In this document: positions 33,035 to 40,351 of the stretch, in pieces
Position numbering within the stretch: the stretch's first letter is position 1
How the letters are laid out: the number at the start of each line of letters is the position of its first letter
Assembly (NCBI GenBank): GCA_022842805.1
Contig: JALHOX010000001.1
Coordinates: 406-47,160, forward strand
DNA: 46,755 bases
Direction: 5' to 3'
DNA from: Phycisphaerae bacterium
Lineage (GTDB): Bacteria > Planctomycetota > Phycisphaerae > UBA1845 > Fen-1342
Program-made: the position numbers and the translations under genes
The notes under the pieces: generated by a model
Told to the model about the DNA's origin: nothing
The model's database searches: none
Seen by the model: the letters and a program-made list of their open reading frames with translations, nothing else

Positions 33035-33970
33035 TCACGTCGCCGGGTTGCGGACCCGCCCGCGCCCGGCGGAGCGCAGTTTCGCGAGACTCGTCGCGAT
33101 CCGCTGCACATGCTCCGGCCCCACGCCGCAGCAGCCGCCGACCACGCCCGCCCCGGCGTCGATCCACTGTCGCACCGGACGCGCAAAATCCTCCGGCGTC
33201 GCCGTGTAGACGACCCGGTCATCGACCAGCTCGGGAACCCCGGCGCTCGGCTTCAGCCAGATCGGCCCCTTGCTGCCCGCGTGCAGCGCCACCAGCGCCG
33301 GCAACGCCGCCGCGAACCCCGCGCCGCAATTGCTCCCGACGATCGTGGCCCCCGCGTCCAACAGCGGCCGGGCTGCGTCGGCGGCCTCAAGGCCCGCGAT
33401 GGTGCGCGTCCGCTGCGGTCCCGAGTCAAACGACAGACATGCCACGATCGGCAGCTTCGTCGCCTCGCGACACGCCTCGATCGCCAGCAGCAGTTCGCTC
33501 AACTCGCTGAAGGTCTCCAGAAGCAGCAGATTCACTCCCCCCTCCGCCAGCGCCGCCGCGCTCTCGGCGTAGCTCGCTCGCAGCTCCGCAGCGCTCACCT
33601 CCTGCACCGCCAGGATCGCGCCGCTCGCCCCCAGCACCCCCGCGATCAGCACCTCGTGCTTTCCACCGATCGCTTGCCGAGCAAGCTGCGCCCCGGCGCG
33701 GCAAAGCTCGACGGCCGAAGGAAGCGGCGGATCGAGCTGGCGCGATCGCAGCGCCGCCGACGTCGCGGCAAAGGTGTTGGTGGAGAGAAACTCGGCCCCG
33801 GCCTTCACATACTCACGCGAAAGGGCCAGCACCAGCTCCGGCGCGCGAACATTCAGCAGCTCCGCCGGCTCTCGTGCGCCCAGCCCGGCCCGCTGCCGAA
33901 GAATGCTGCTCCACGCGCCGTCGGCGACGCGCGGCGACGCGAGCCAGGCGCGGAGCTGATCGGGAGTCAT
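33035..33970 (-). CDS. Homocysteine S-methyltransferase family protein
   Basis: 311 residues, a (beta/alpha)8 barrel. ADGAWSSILRQRA at the N-terminus, TNTFAATSAAL, LLLETFSEL, then GSNCGAG and GGCCGVG, the three Cys that bind the zinc activating homocysteine. Members use S-methylmethionine, SAM, betaine or, when fused, methylcobalamin; there is no cobalamin domain here, so a stand-alone methyltransferase (MmuM-like) or a related thiol methyltransferase. Its start overlaps the stop of the upstream gene by 4 bases (ATGA), so they are coupled. Confidence 0.92.
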   Translation of the reverse strand: MTPDQLRAWLASPRVADGAWSSILRQRAGLGAREPAELLNVRAPELVLALSREYVKAGAEFLSTNTFAATSAALRSRQLDPPLPSAVELCRAGAQLARQAIGGKHEVLIAGVLGASGAILAVQEVSAAELRASYAESAAALAEGGVNLLLLETFSELSELLLAIEACREATKLPIVACLSFDSGPQRTRTIAGLEAADAARPLLDAGATIVGSNCGAGFAAALPALVALHAGSKGPIWLKPSAGVPELVDDRVVYTATPEDFARPVRQWIDAGAGVVGGCCGVGPEHVQRIATSLAKLRSAGRGRVRNPAT

Positions 33971-34521
33971 GCGTCAGCCGATCCCATCTTCATCACCGGG
34001 CCATCGTAACCCGCCCCGCGCAGTGCGTCGGTCAGCGTCGCGGCGATCGCCGCTGCGTCCGGCTCGATCAGGCACACCACCAGACGATAATCCAGCCGAC
34101 GAATGGCGGTGGCCGCAGCCGCTGTTGCCGACGAGTCGCCGTTCGCCGACAAGCGCAACGCCCAGCCAAACGATGGCGAATTCACGCGGTCGATCAGTTC
34201 GAGCACCGCGTCGAGCCCGGCCGACGCGAGCAGGCCCGGCGCCTCGATGCCGATCCGCACACAGGCCGCCTCCGCCGCAAAGCGCGCCGCCATTCCGAGG
34301 GCGTAAAGGCGATCCAGCGTTTCGCGCGGCGAAACGTCGCTCCGCGATGAATCGACGATCTGAATCACGATGGGGCAAGCGTCGCCGGCCGGCGCAGACT
34401 CGATCGCCGACTGCAGCGCAGCGGGCAGCGGCCCCCGGCGCGTCGTCAGCGCGGGCAGCTCGGCGCTGCTGAGCCGCAGCGCGCGAATCGGAGCAGCGCC
34501 TTGAATTGCGTCGACGTTCAT
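33967..34521 (-). CDS. Conserved hypothetical protein, possibly TIM-barrel-like
   Basis: 184 residues from ATG 34521. Ala-rich, with IVIQIVDSSRSDVSPRETLDRLYALG, ACVRIGIEAPGLLAS and RLDYRLVVCLIEPD, a strand-helix alternation such as appears in xylose-isomerase/sugar-phosphate epimerase-like barrels, but too short for a full barrel and lacking clear metal ligands. Coupled to the homocysteine-methyltransferase gene by ATGA overlap. The in-frame extension to 34776 is Arg-rich and overlaps the pseudopilin gene; not used. Function unknown. Confidence 0.7.
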   Translation of the reverse strand: MNVDAIQGAAPIRALRLSSAELPALTTRRGPLPAALQSAIESAPAGDACPIVIQIVDSSRSDVSPRETLDRLYALGMAARFAAEAACVRIGIEAPGLLASAGLDAVLELIDRVNSPSFGWALRLSANGDSSATAAAATAIRRLDYRLVVCLIEPDAAAIAATLTDALRGAGYDGPVMKMGSADA

Positions 34522-34642
34522 CGTGCGGAGTGTAGGAGACGCCGAAGCGTAGCGTCTTTGCGCCGCGCCTCTGCCGGCTGAATTGCGCGTTACCTCACCG
34601 CACCCGCTTCTGCCCGCACGGGTCGACTTCAGCCCGACCCGG

Positions 34643-35665
34643 TCAACTGGGCAGGTGCGCCGCCGGGTCCGCGTACGTCGTCGGGCCGGCTCCCAGATTT
34701 TCGTTGCGAATGTCGACGACCGAGAGTCCCGGGGCGTGCTTCCGCGGAAAGTCCGCGCCGCCGATCGATTCCACATGGCCGACCGCGAGCGCCACCTGCG
34801 TCGACGCGATCCGAGCCCCGGCCCGCCGATGGCGATAGCCGATCCGCGAATCGCGATCTCCCGCCCGCGTCAACTCCTGATTCCCCGCATACAGCCCGTC
34901 CGCCAACGCGATCAGCCGCGCCGGCGTCTTGAAGCTCGACAGCCGGTTGGCCTCCAGCGTCTTCCCGGACGGATCAGGGCCATAGCCGACCGAACCGCTG
35001 AAGTGTCGCTGCGGCACAAACGCCCGCGGCGCGCCGATCGGGTTTTCGCTGTTGATCCAGTAGCCCACGCGAATCAGGCGATCGAAGCCGCGCTCAGGCA
35101 GCGCCCGTGCGAAGCCGCTGGAGAGCGTCAGCACGGCGGGCCAGTCCATGTAGCCGCGCGGGTTGCGCGGATCGACCCCGGTCTGTCCGTCGCGCATGCC
35201 CGCCAGCTCCAGCGTCCCCGGACAAACGAAGCTGTTGCGATCCAGCGTGTCGCCGCCGTCGGCGTAGCGCCCGCGCTGCAGGATCGGCCCCCAGCCATCC
35301 AGCGGATTGGCCGCGCCCAGCGCCGTCCCCCGCATGTTGTACGACGGCGCGACGCGGTCATTCTCGGCGGCGGCGTAGGCGTGAAACCCGGTAAGCAACC
35401 CACGCAGATTTGCAGCGCATGCCGTGCGTCGCGACGTCTCCCGCGCGCCTTGCAGCGCCGCCAAAAGAAGACCGGCGAGCAGGGCGATGATCGCGACGAC
35501 GATCAGCAATTCCAGAAGAGTAAAGGCCGAGTTTCGAGTTGCGGGATCGAAGTTTCGAGTTGCGAGTGCAGAGTGTCGAGTTGAAGAATGATCCCGATGC
35601 GCGTTTCTCAGGCGGCGCGCGGCATGCTGGTCTTCAACTCGAAACGCTGCACTCGACACGCGCAA
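34643..35665 (-). CDS. Type II-like pseudopilin (prepilin N-terminus, degenerate DUF1559)
   Basis: 340 residues. The prepilin signature FTLLELLIVVAIIALLAGLL occurs after residue 48, cleaved after A (NSA/FTLLE) instead of the usual G. The mature part has ARETSRRTACAANLRGL, typical of planctomycete type IV/type II pseudopilins; the C-terminal H-x9-DG motif of DUF1559 is only approximate (YRHRRAGAR...VGHVESI). Planctomycetes carry many such proteins, thought to form secretion or surface fibres. The leader is unusually long and reads RHSALATRNFDPATRNSAF, encoded by repeated CAACTCGAA-like DNA. TTG 35665 is the annotated start, with GTG 35659 as an alternative. Confidence 0.85.
   Translation of the reverse strand: MRVSSAAFRVEDQHAARRLRNAHRDHSSTRHSALATRNFDPATRNSAFTLLELLIVVAIIALLAGLLLAALQGARETSRRTACAANLRGLLTGFHAYAAAENDRVAPSYNMRGTALGAANPLDGWGPILQRGRYADGGDTLDRNSFVCPGTLELAGMRDGQTGVDPRNPRGYMDWPAVLTLSSGFARALPERGFDRLIRVGYWINSENPIGAPRAFVPQRHFSGSVGYGPDPSGKTLEANRLSSFKTPARLIALADGLYAGNQELTRAGDRDSRIGYRHRRAGARIASTQVALAVGHVESIGGADFPRKHAPGLSVVDIRNENLGAGPTTYADPAAHLPS
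35563..35655. repeat. Inverted repeat over the pseudopilin leader
   Basis: 35563-35586 and 35632-35655 are 24-base arms complementary at 22 positions, with a 45-base loop. Further CGAGTT/AACTCG copies lie at 35529-35562. The stem could fold over the translation start. Confidence 0.75.
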
Positions 35666-35666
35666 C

Positions 35667-37103
35667 TCACCCGCCCGTGAGAATGGTCACAAACGTCCCA
35701 ATGTCGGAGACGGTGACAAAGCCATCGGCGTTCGTGTCGCAATTGCTGATCGGGCAGCGCGGCGTCGCAGCGACAAACGCCGCCGGGTCGAGTAGTGCGG
35801 CGACAAACCGGCCGATGTCCGCCACCGTCACGAAGCCGTCGCAGTTTGCATCGCCCGGAGCAAAGCTGCGCGGCGCCGCGTAGCGCAGCGCCCGCATGTT
35901 CTGCGTATCGAGAATCAGCAGCCGGCCGTTCGGCGAAAAGGCGGTCGCCGTCGGCTCAAAGAGCGACGACGCATCGCAGAAAAAAGGCCCCAGACCGCGG
36001 TTCACGTCGTCCAGCGCGAAGTTGCCGCCCTGGCCATAAACATCCCAAATCTGCGGCTGAAAGCGCGGCGCGGCGACGCGCAGGACGCGATGGTTGGCCG
36101 CGTCGGCGATCCAGAGATCGCCGCGCGCATCAAAGGCGAGATCGATCGGGTTGTGCAATCCGCCGTCGACCGACAGCGCGTCCGGTGCGTTCGATTGCAG
36201 GTCGGCCTGTCCAATGACGCCATCGGCCAGGCTGTCGCCGGTCGCAGCCGATTCAAAACGCAACACGCGATGATTGTTCCAGTCGGCGATAAAAAGATCG
36301 CCCGCCCCGTTTACCGCCAGGCCGATCGGGTTTCGCAGATTTCCCGCGCTCGCGCAACAGCCAAAGCCCCCCATGCCGTCGTTGTTTTCGGCCCGGCTGA
36401 CGAAGCTGTCGAACTGACCGAACACCTGCTGAGCGGCGGGCGTGTTCGCCGAAACATTTCGATAGCGCAGCACGCGGCTATTGCCCGAGTCGGAGACATA
36501 GACGTCCGCCCCCTGCGTCACCACCCGCCCCGGAAAGAGCAGGCTCGCGGCGCTCGGGGCATCCTTGCTGCCGGTCAGATTCGCCAGGCCGGATGTGAAG
36601 TCAAACTGGCCGATCACGAGGTCGGCGACCGCCGGCGTCGCATCGCTATCGGGATTGTTGAATCGCAGCACGCGATGATTGAACGCGTCGCAGACCCAGA
36701 GATCGCCCGTCTCGTCGACCCACAGCCCCTGCGGCAATGCGAGGCTGCCGGCGCTGATGCCGCCATTGTTAGGGGCGCTGGAGACGAAATCCGGCTGGCC
36801 GAACACGCGATCGGCCGCGTCGAGATTGGAAAAGCTCGCGGCGTCGGGCCAACTGAGCACGCGATGGTTGTCGGCGTCGCTGATATAGACCCGCCCGTTC
36901 GGCGCGATCGCCAAATCCGCCGCGTTGGAAAGCGCCAGCGACGACGCGCTCGGCGCACCCGACGGGAAATTAGAAACGTTCGTCGTCAGATTGGGCTGGC
37001 CCAGCGCCGCCAGCGCCGCGTCGGCTGTGGGGTCGGCCTGCCCCACCCCCACCAGCGAACCCGCCAAGGCCACCCGCGCCGCGCATGCTGCCCATTCGTT
37101 CAT
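35667..37103 (-). CDS. Secreted NHL-repeat beta-propeller with dockerin-like tail
   Basis: 478 residues. A signal-like N-terminus (ARVALAGSLVGVGQA) is followed by about six NHL-type repeats (NGRVYISDADNHRVLSWPD, TGDLWVCDAFNHRVLRF, GADVYVSDSGNSRVLRYRN, AGDLFIADWNNHRVLRFES, RGDLWIADAANHRVLRV), the D-x-x-N-x-R-V/I-x pattern. The last 60 residues are dockerin-like (GDANCDGFVTVADIGRFV...TNADGFVTVSDIGTFVTIL). It starts one base after the purC stop. A binding or scaffold protein outside the cytoplasm is likely; ligand unknown. Confidence 0.92.
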   Translation of the reverse strand: MNEWAACAARVALAGSLVGVGQADPTADAALAALGQPNLTTNVSNFPSGAPSASSLALSNAADLAIAPNGRVYISDADNHRVLSWPDAASFSNLDAADRVFGQPDFVSSAPNNGGISAGSLALPQGLWVDETGDLWVCDAFNHRVLRFNNPDSDATPAVADLVIGQFDFTSGLANLTGSKDAPSAASLLFPGRVVTQGADVYVSDSGNSRVLRYRNVSANTPAAQQVFGQFDSFVSRAENNDGMGGFGCCASAGNLRNPIGLAVNGAGDLFIADWNNHRVLRFESAATGDSLADGVIGQADLQSNAPDALSVDGGLHNPIDLAFDARGDLWIADAANHRVLRVAAPRFQPQIWDVYGQGGNFALDDVNRGLGPFFCDASSLFEPTATAFSPNGRLLILDTQNMRALRYAAPRSFAPGDANCDGFVTVADIGRFVAALLDPAAFVAATPRCPISNCDTNADGFVTVSDIGTFVTILTGG

Positions 37104-37104
37104 C

Positions 37105-38061
37105 TCAGGCCGCCTCCGCCGTCAGAAGCTCCAGCGCTTGCCGATATCGTCGCCGCGTGTTTTCGATCACCTCCGGCGGCAGGGGCGGGGGCGGCGGGCG
37201 CTTGTCCCAATCGAGGGATTCCAGATATTCCCGCAGATACTGCTTGTCGAAGCTCGGCTGGGCGCGGCCGGGCCGGTAGTCGGCCTTGGGCCAGAAGCGC
37301 GACGAATCGGGCGTCAGCACCTCATCGACCAGCAACAACTGCCCATCACGCACCCCGAATTCAAACTTGGTGTCCGCGATGATCACACCGCGCGCTTCGC
37401 CCCACACGCGCGCCGCTTCGTAGATGTCCAGCGCGCGGCTGCGGGCCTGACCGATCCAGCGGCGACCATCGTCCGACGAATGGCCCAGCTTGTGCGCAAA
37501 CTCAATCGCGATCTGCTCCGCCCGCTCAAAGCCGATCGGCTCATCATGGCCCGCGACCGCCTTCGTGCTCGGCGTAAAGATCGGCCGCTCCAGCCGATCG
37601 CACTCAACCAGCCCGCGCGGCAGCTCCACCCCGCTGACGCGCCCGTCCGCGCGATACTCCTTCCATCCGCCCCCCGCCAGATACCCGCGCACCACGCACT
37701 CGATCGGCATCACCTCGGCCTGCTTCACCACCATCGCCCGCTGATCGAGCATCGCCGCGTAGCGTTGAAACTGCTCCGGGCAGTGCCCGCGCGTGACGAC
37801 ATACTCCAGATGGTGCGGACGACAGGCAGGCAGCGTGTTCAGCCAGAAGGCGCTGAGGGTGTTGAGGATGCGCCCCTTGTCCGGCACCGGGTCCTCCATC
37901 ACCACGTCGAACGCCGAAATGCGATCCGTCGCGACGATCAGCAGCCCGTCGGGCAGGTCGTAAATGTCGCGCACTTTGCCGCGCGTGCAGACCCCGGGCA
38001 TCTCAGTGCGCGAGATCGCATCGCTCGGCGCGATCGAGGACGAAATGGCGGGCGGCTTCAA
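37105..38061 (-). CDS. purC: Phosphoribosylaminoimidazole-succinocarboxamide synthase
   Basis: 318 residues, purine synthesis. GKVRDIYDL, VATDRISAFDVV, GYLAGGGWKEYRADGRVSG, FTPSTKA, IIADTKFEFG and DEVLTPDSSRFW are the ATP- and substrate-binding motifs. The TTG start at 38061 has GGAGAC upstream and overlaps the stop of the preceding gene (TTGA); an ATG 20 codons in (38001) would still leave a GKVRD motif near the N-terminus but truncates the usual leader. Position between two secreted-protein genes gives no pathway context. Confidence 0.96.
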   Translation of the reverse strand: MKPPAISSSIAPSDAISRTEMPGVCTRGKVRDIYDLPDGLLIVATDRISAFDVVMEDPVPDKGRILNTLSAFWLNTLPACRPHHLEYVVTRGHCPEQFQRYAAMLDQRAMVVKQAEVMPIECVVRGYLAGGGWKEYRADGRVSGVELPRGLVECDRLERPIFTPSTKAVAGHDEPIGFERAEQIAIEFAHKLGHSSDDGRRWIGQARSRALDIYEAARVWGEARGVIIADTKFEFGVRDGQLLLVDEVLTPDSSRFWPKADYRPGRAQPSFDKQYLREYLESLDWDKRPPPPPLPPEVIENTRRRYRQALELLTAEAA

Positions 38062-39140
38062 GGGGCGTCTCCCAGCGGCGGCGGTTCACGAGCGGGCGCC
38101 GAGGCCGGCGAACGCGGACCGGCCGCTCCGCCGCGGTTCCAGATGGTCGGATCGCTGTCCAAGGGCGGAGAGCCGTCGCCGCTCTCCGGTTCCGATTCGG
38201 TGTCGGGCGCTTCGGCGGCGTCGCCTTTTTTCCGCGGCCCGTCGGTCAGTTCGCGGATCTCGTCCACCGTAGTCCGCCCACCCGCCGCGCCGCCCACCTG
38301 CGTCGCGAATCGTCCCAACTGGTCGCGGATCGAGATCAGTTTCGCCCGCTTTTCACGATCGTCGCTCAACGCCCGGTCCTGACGCAGCCGCGCACTGATC
38401 AGTCCGATCGCCGCCCGCGCGCCGCGCACCGCCGCCCCGGCCTCGCGCGATTTCGCCGGAAACTCGTCGGGCTTCGCGGCCCAGCTCCGCAGCGAGCGCC
38501 CCTCGTGAACCTGATCCAGAATTTCCTCATAGCGCGCTTCGAGCAACTGCCCCAGCTCGGCTGCTTCGTAGCGCGTCGCAAAACCCAGGTCGATCTTCCC
38601 CGTGTCGTCGTCACGCTGCGCCTGCTTCATCCGCAATTGCGCCATCAGCCGCGGCAGCGCCACGCCGCGCAGCGACTGACACAGCGCATCGAGCCGCTTC
38701 AGCAGCGACTCCGGCGCTCGCTGCGCCAGCCGCTGAAACGCCCGCAGCGCCGCCTCTTCGTCCTGATCGTCGAGCAGCTCAAACCCCTCGCGCATCATCT
38801 GCTCAAAGTAGGCATCCCGCGCAACCGGGCTCATCGATCGCGGCGGCTCCACCTTGCGCGCCGGCTTCGTCGCCGCCTTCGCGCCCGCCGCCCCTTCGCT
38901 CGCGGGCTGACTCGCCGCTTCCTCAGCGGCCCCGTCGCCGCGCTCGATGCGCCGAATCTGCGACCGCAAAAACTCGCGCGACAGGCTTCCCGCCTCGCCC
39001 AGCTCGATCCGAAAAATAACCGTGCGATCCCCCTCATCGATCACCCGTCCGCGCAGCACGGTGCCGTCGCGAAGCGTCAGCACATCCGCCTGCGCCAGCA
39101 ACGCGAAGCTCGCAATCAGCAACAGGCCGAGGCTGCGCAG
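38058..39140 (-). CDS. Secreted protein with SH3-like N-terminal strand and helical region, unknown function
   Basis: 360 residues if CTG 39140 is the start. AAGGAGG lies exactly 5 bases before it and the product then has a normal signal peptide (RSLGLLLIASFALLAQA); no in-frame ATG or GTG is available, and the only other option, TTG 39122, has no binding site. The N-terminal DVLTLRDGTVLRGRVIDEGDR resembles small SH3-like envelope modules; residues about 100-270 are helical and charged; the tail is Pro/Ser/Asp-rich. Not recognised as a family. Coupled to purC by 4-base overlap. Confidence 0.75.
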   Translation of the reverse strand: MRSLGLLLIASFALLAQADVLTLRDGTVLRGRVIDEGDRTVIFRIELGEAGSLSREFLRSQIRRIERGDGAAEEAASQPASEGAAGAKAATKPARKVEPPRSMSPVARDAYFEQMMREGFELLDDQDEEAALRAFQRLAQRAPESLLKRLDALCQSLRGVALPRLMAQLRMKQAQRDDDTGKIDLGFATRYEAAELGQLLEARYEEILDQVHEGRSLRSWAAKPDEFPAKSREAGAAVRGARAAIGLISARLRQDRALSDDREKRAKLISIRDQLGRFATQVGGAAGGRTTVDEIRELTDGPRKKGDAAEAPDTESEPESGDGSPPLDSDPTIWNRGGAAGPRSPASAPAREPPPLGDAP

Positions 39141-39307
39141 GACATCCTCCTTACAGCGCCGTCTCTCTGCTCAGAGCCGCGCCCGGGTGAAAGCCGTCTT
39201 CGGGGTCGCCGGAGCGCGCCTCCCGACCGAAGCGGCGCCGAGGCGGCCGGCGCGGAACCGACCGGCTGCCGCGCTCCGAAACACCGACTCCGCTAGCATT
39301 GTAGACG

Positions 39308-40351
39308 ATGGCGTCAGAAAGCGCGACTTCCGGGCACGTCCAGCCGCTCCAAGTAGGCCTCGCCACCACGGCGACCGACTGCCGCAGCGCGCTCGATGCG
39401 CTTGACCACTGCGCCGACATCGAATTGCGCGCCCTGTGCGGCGTCCCTCTCGAGGCCCCGCTGCCTCCCGGCGTTGAGCGTTTTGAATCGCCCCGCGACC
39501 TCGCCGCCCGGGCCAATATCTCCGCCCTGATCGTCGTCGCCGACCCGCGCTCTGGCGTCGAGGCCGCCCTCGCCGGCATCGCCGCCCGAAAACATGTCTA
39601 CCTTCACGGGACGCTCGGCCGAACCTTCGGCGAAGGGGCGGCCCTGGCCAAGGCGGCGGACGGCGGCCCGACGGTGTTGGCGGTCGAATCCTGGTGGGAG
39701 CGCATCCGCGAGCCGTTTCGCCGCGTCACACGCACCCTCGAAGATTTCAAGCCCAGCCTCATCAGCATCCGCGTCCGCGGCACGCCGCCCGAGCCGCGCG
39801 ACTGGCGCTACGACCCCGAGGCCGCGGCCGGCGGGGCGCTCGCCGTCCTTGCGCCCGGCTGGCTCGATGCACTGCTTTCGATGCGCCGCCTGCCGGAGAC
39901 GGTTTCGGCCGCCACCGGCCGTTTCCGCCGCGATTCGGCCGCCACTCCGCGCGAGAGCGAGGATCACGCCGTCGCACTGCTTCGCTGGAGCGCTGGGTTA
40001 AACGCGACGGTCGAAGTGGCCTGGGGCGGCGCCCATCCCGAAGGGCTGATGTTGCTCGAAAATGGGGAACTTCGCGTCGAGTTGAGCGACACAAGTGCAG
40101 CCCTGCGCCGCGCCGATGGGACCGCCATCGAAGAAATCGTCCTGCCGCGGGCCGGCCTGACCGATCAATTGGAGCTCTTCTCGCAGGCGATCTTCCGCGA
40201 CGAAGCCCGCGCCGCCGCACGCGGCGCCATCGACCGGAGTTTGGCGGTGCGTGCCTGTCTCGATTCAATCTACCTCTCCGCCCGCACCTCGCAGCCGGAG
40301 TCCCCGCGAAATCTCTACGCGGCCAACGGCTGGCCGGAGCCCCGGGCATGA
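39308..40351 (+). CDS. Gfo/Idh/MocA-like protein with degenerate dinucleotide loop
   Basis: 347 residues. The order of segments follows Gfo/Idh/MocA oxidoreductases (ISALIVVADPRSGVEAAL, AARKHVYLHG, CDS-internal GGALAVLAPGWLDAL where GH motifs sit), but the N-terminal GxGxxG is replaced by VGLATTATD and the E-K-P motif reads HGTLG, so NAD(P) binding is doubtful. A C-terminal half resembles the substrate domain (GLNATVEVAWGGAHPEG). The stop overlaps the start of the lipoprotein gene as ATGA, implying translational coupling. Confidence 0.8.
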   Translation: MASESATSGHVQPLQVGLATTATDCRSALDALDHCADIELRALCGVPLEAPLPPGVERFESPRDLAARANISALIVVADPRSGVEAALAGIAARKHVYLHGTLGRTFGEGAALAKAADGGPTVLAVESWWERIREPFRRVTRTLEDFKPSLISIRVRGTPPEPRDWRYDPEAAAGGALAVLAPGWLDALLSMRRLPETVSAATGRFRRDSAATPRESEDHAVALLRWSAGLNATVEVAWGGAHPEGLMLLENGELRVELSDTSAALRRADGTAIEEIVLPRAGLTDQLELFSQAIFRDEARAAARGAIDRSLAVRACLDSIYLSARTSQPESPRNLYAANGWPEPRA

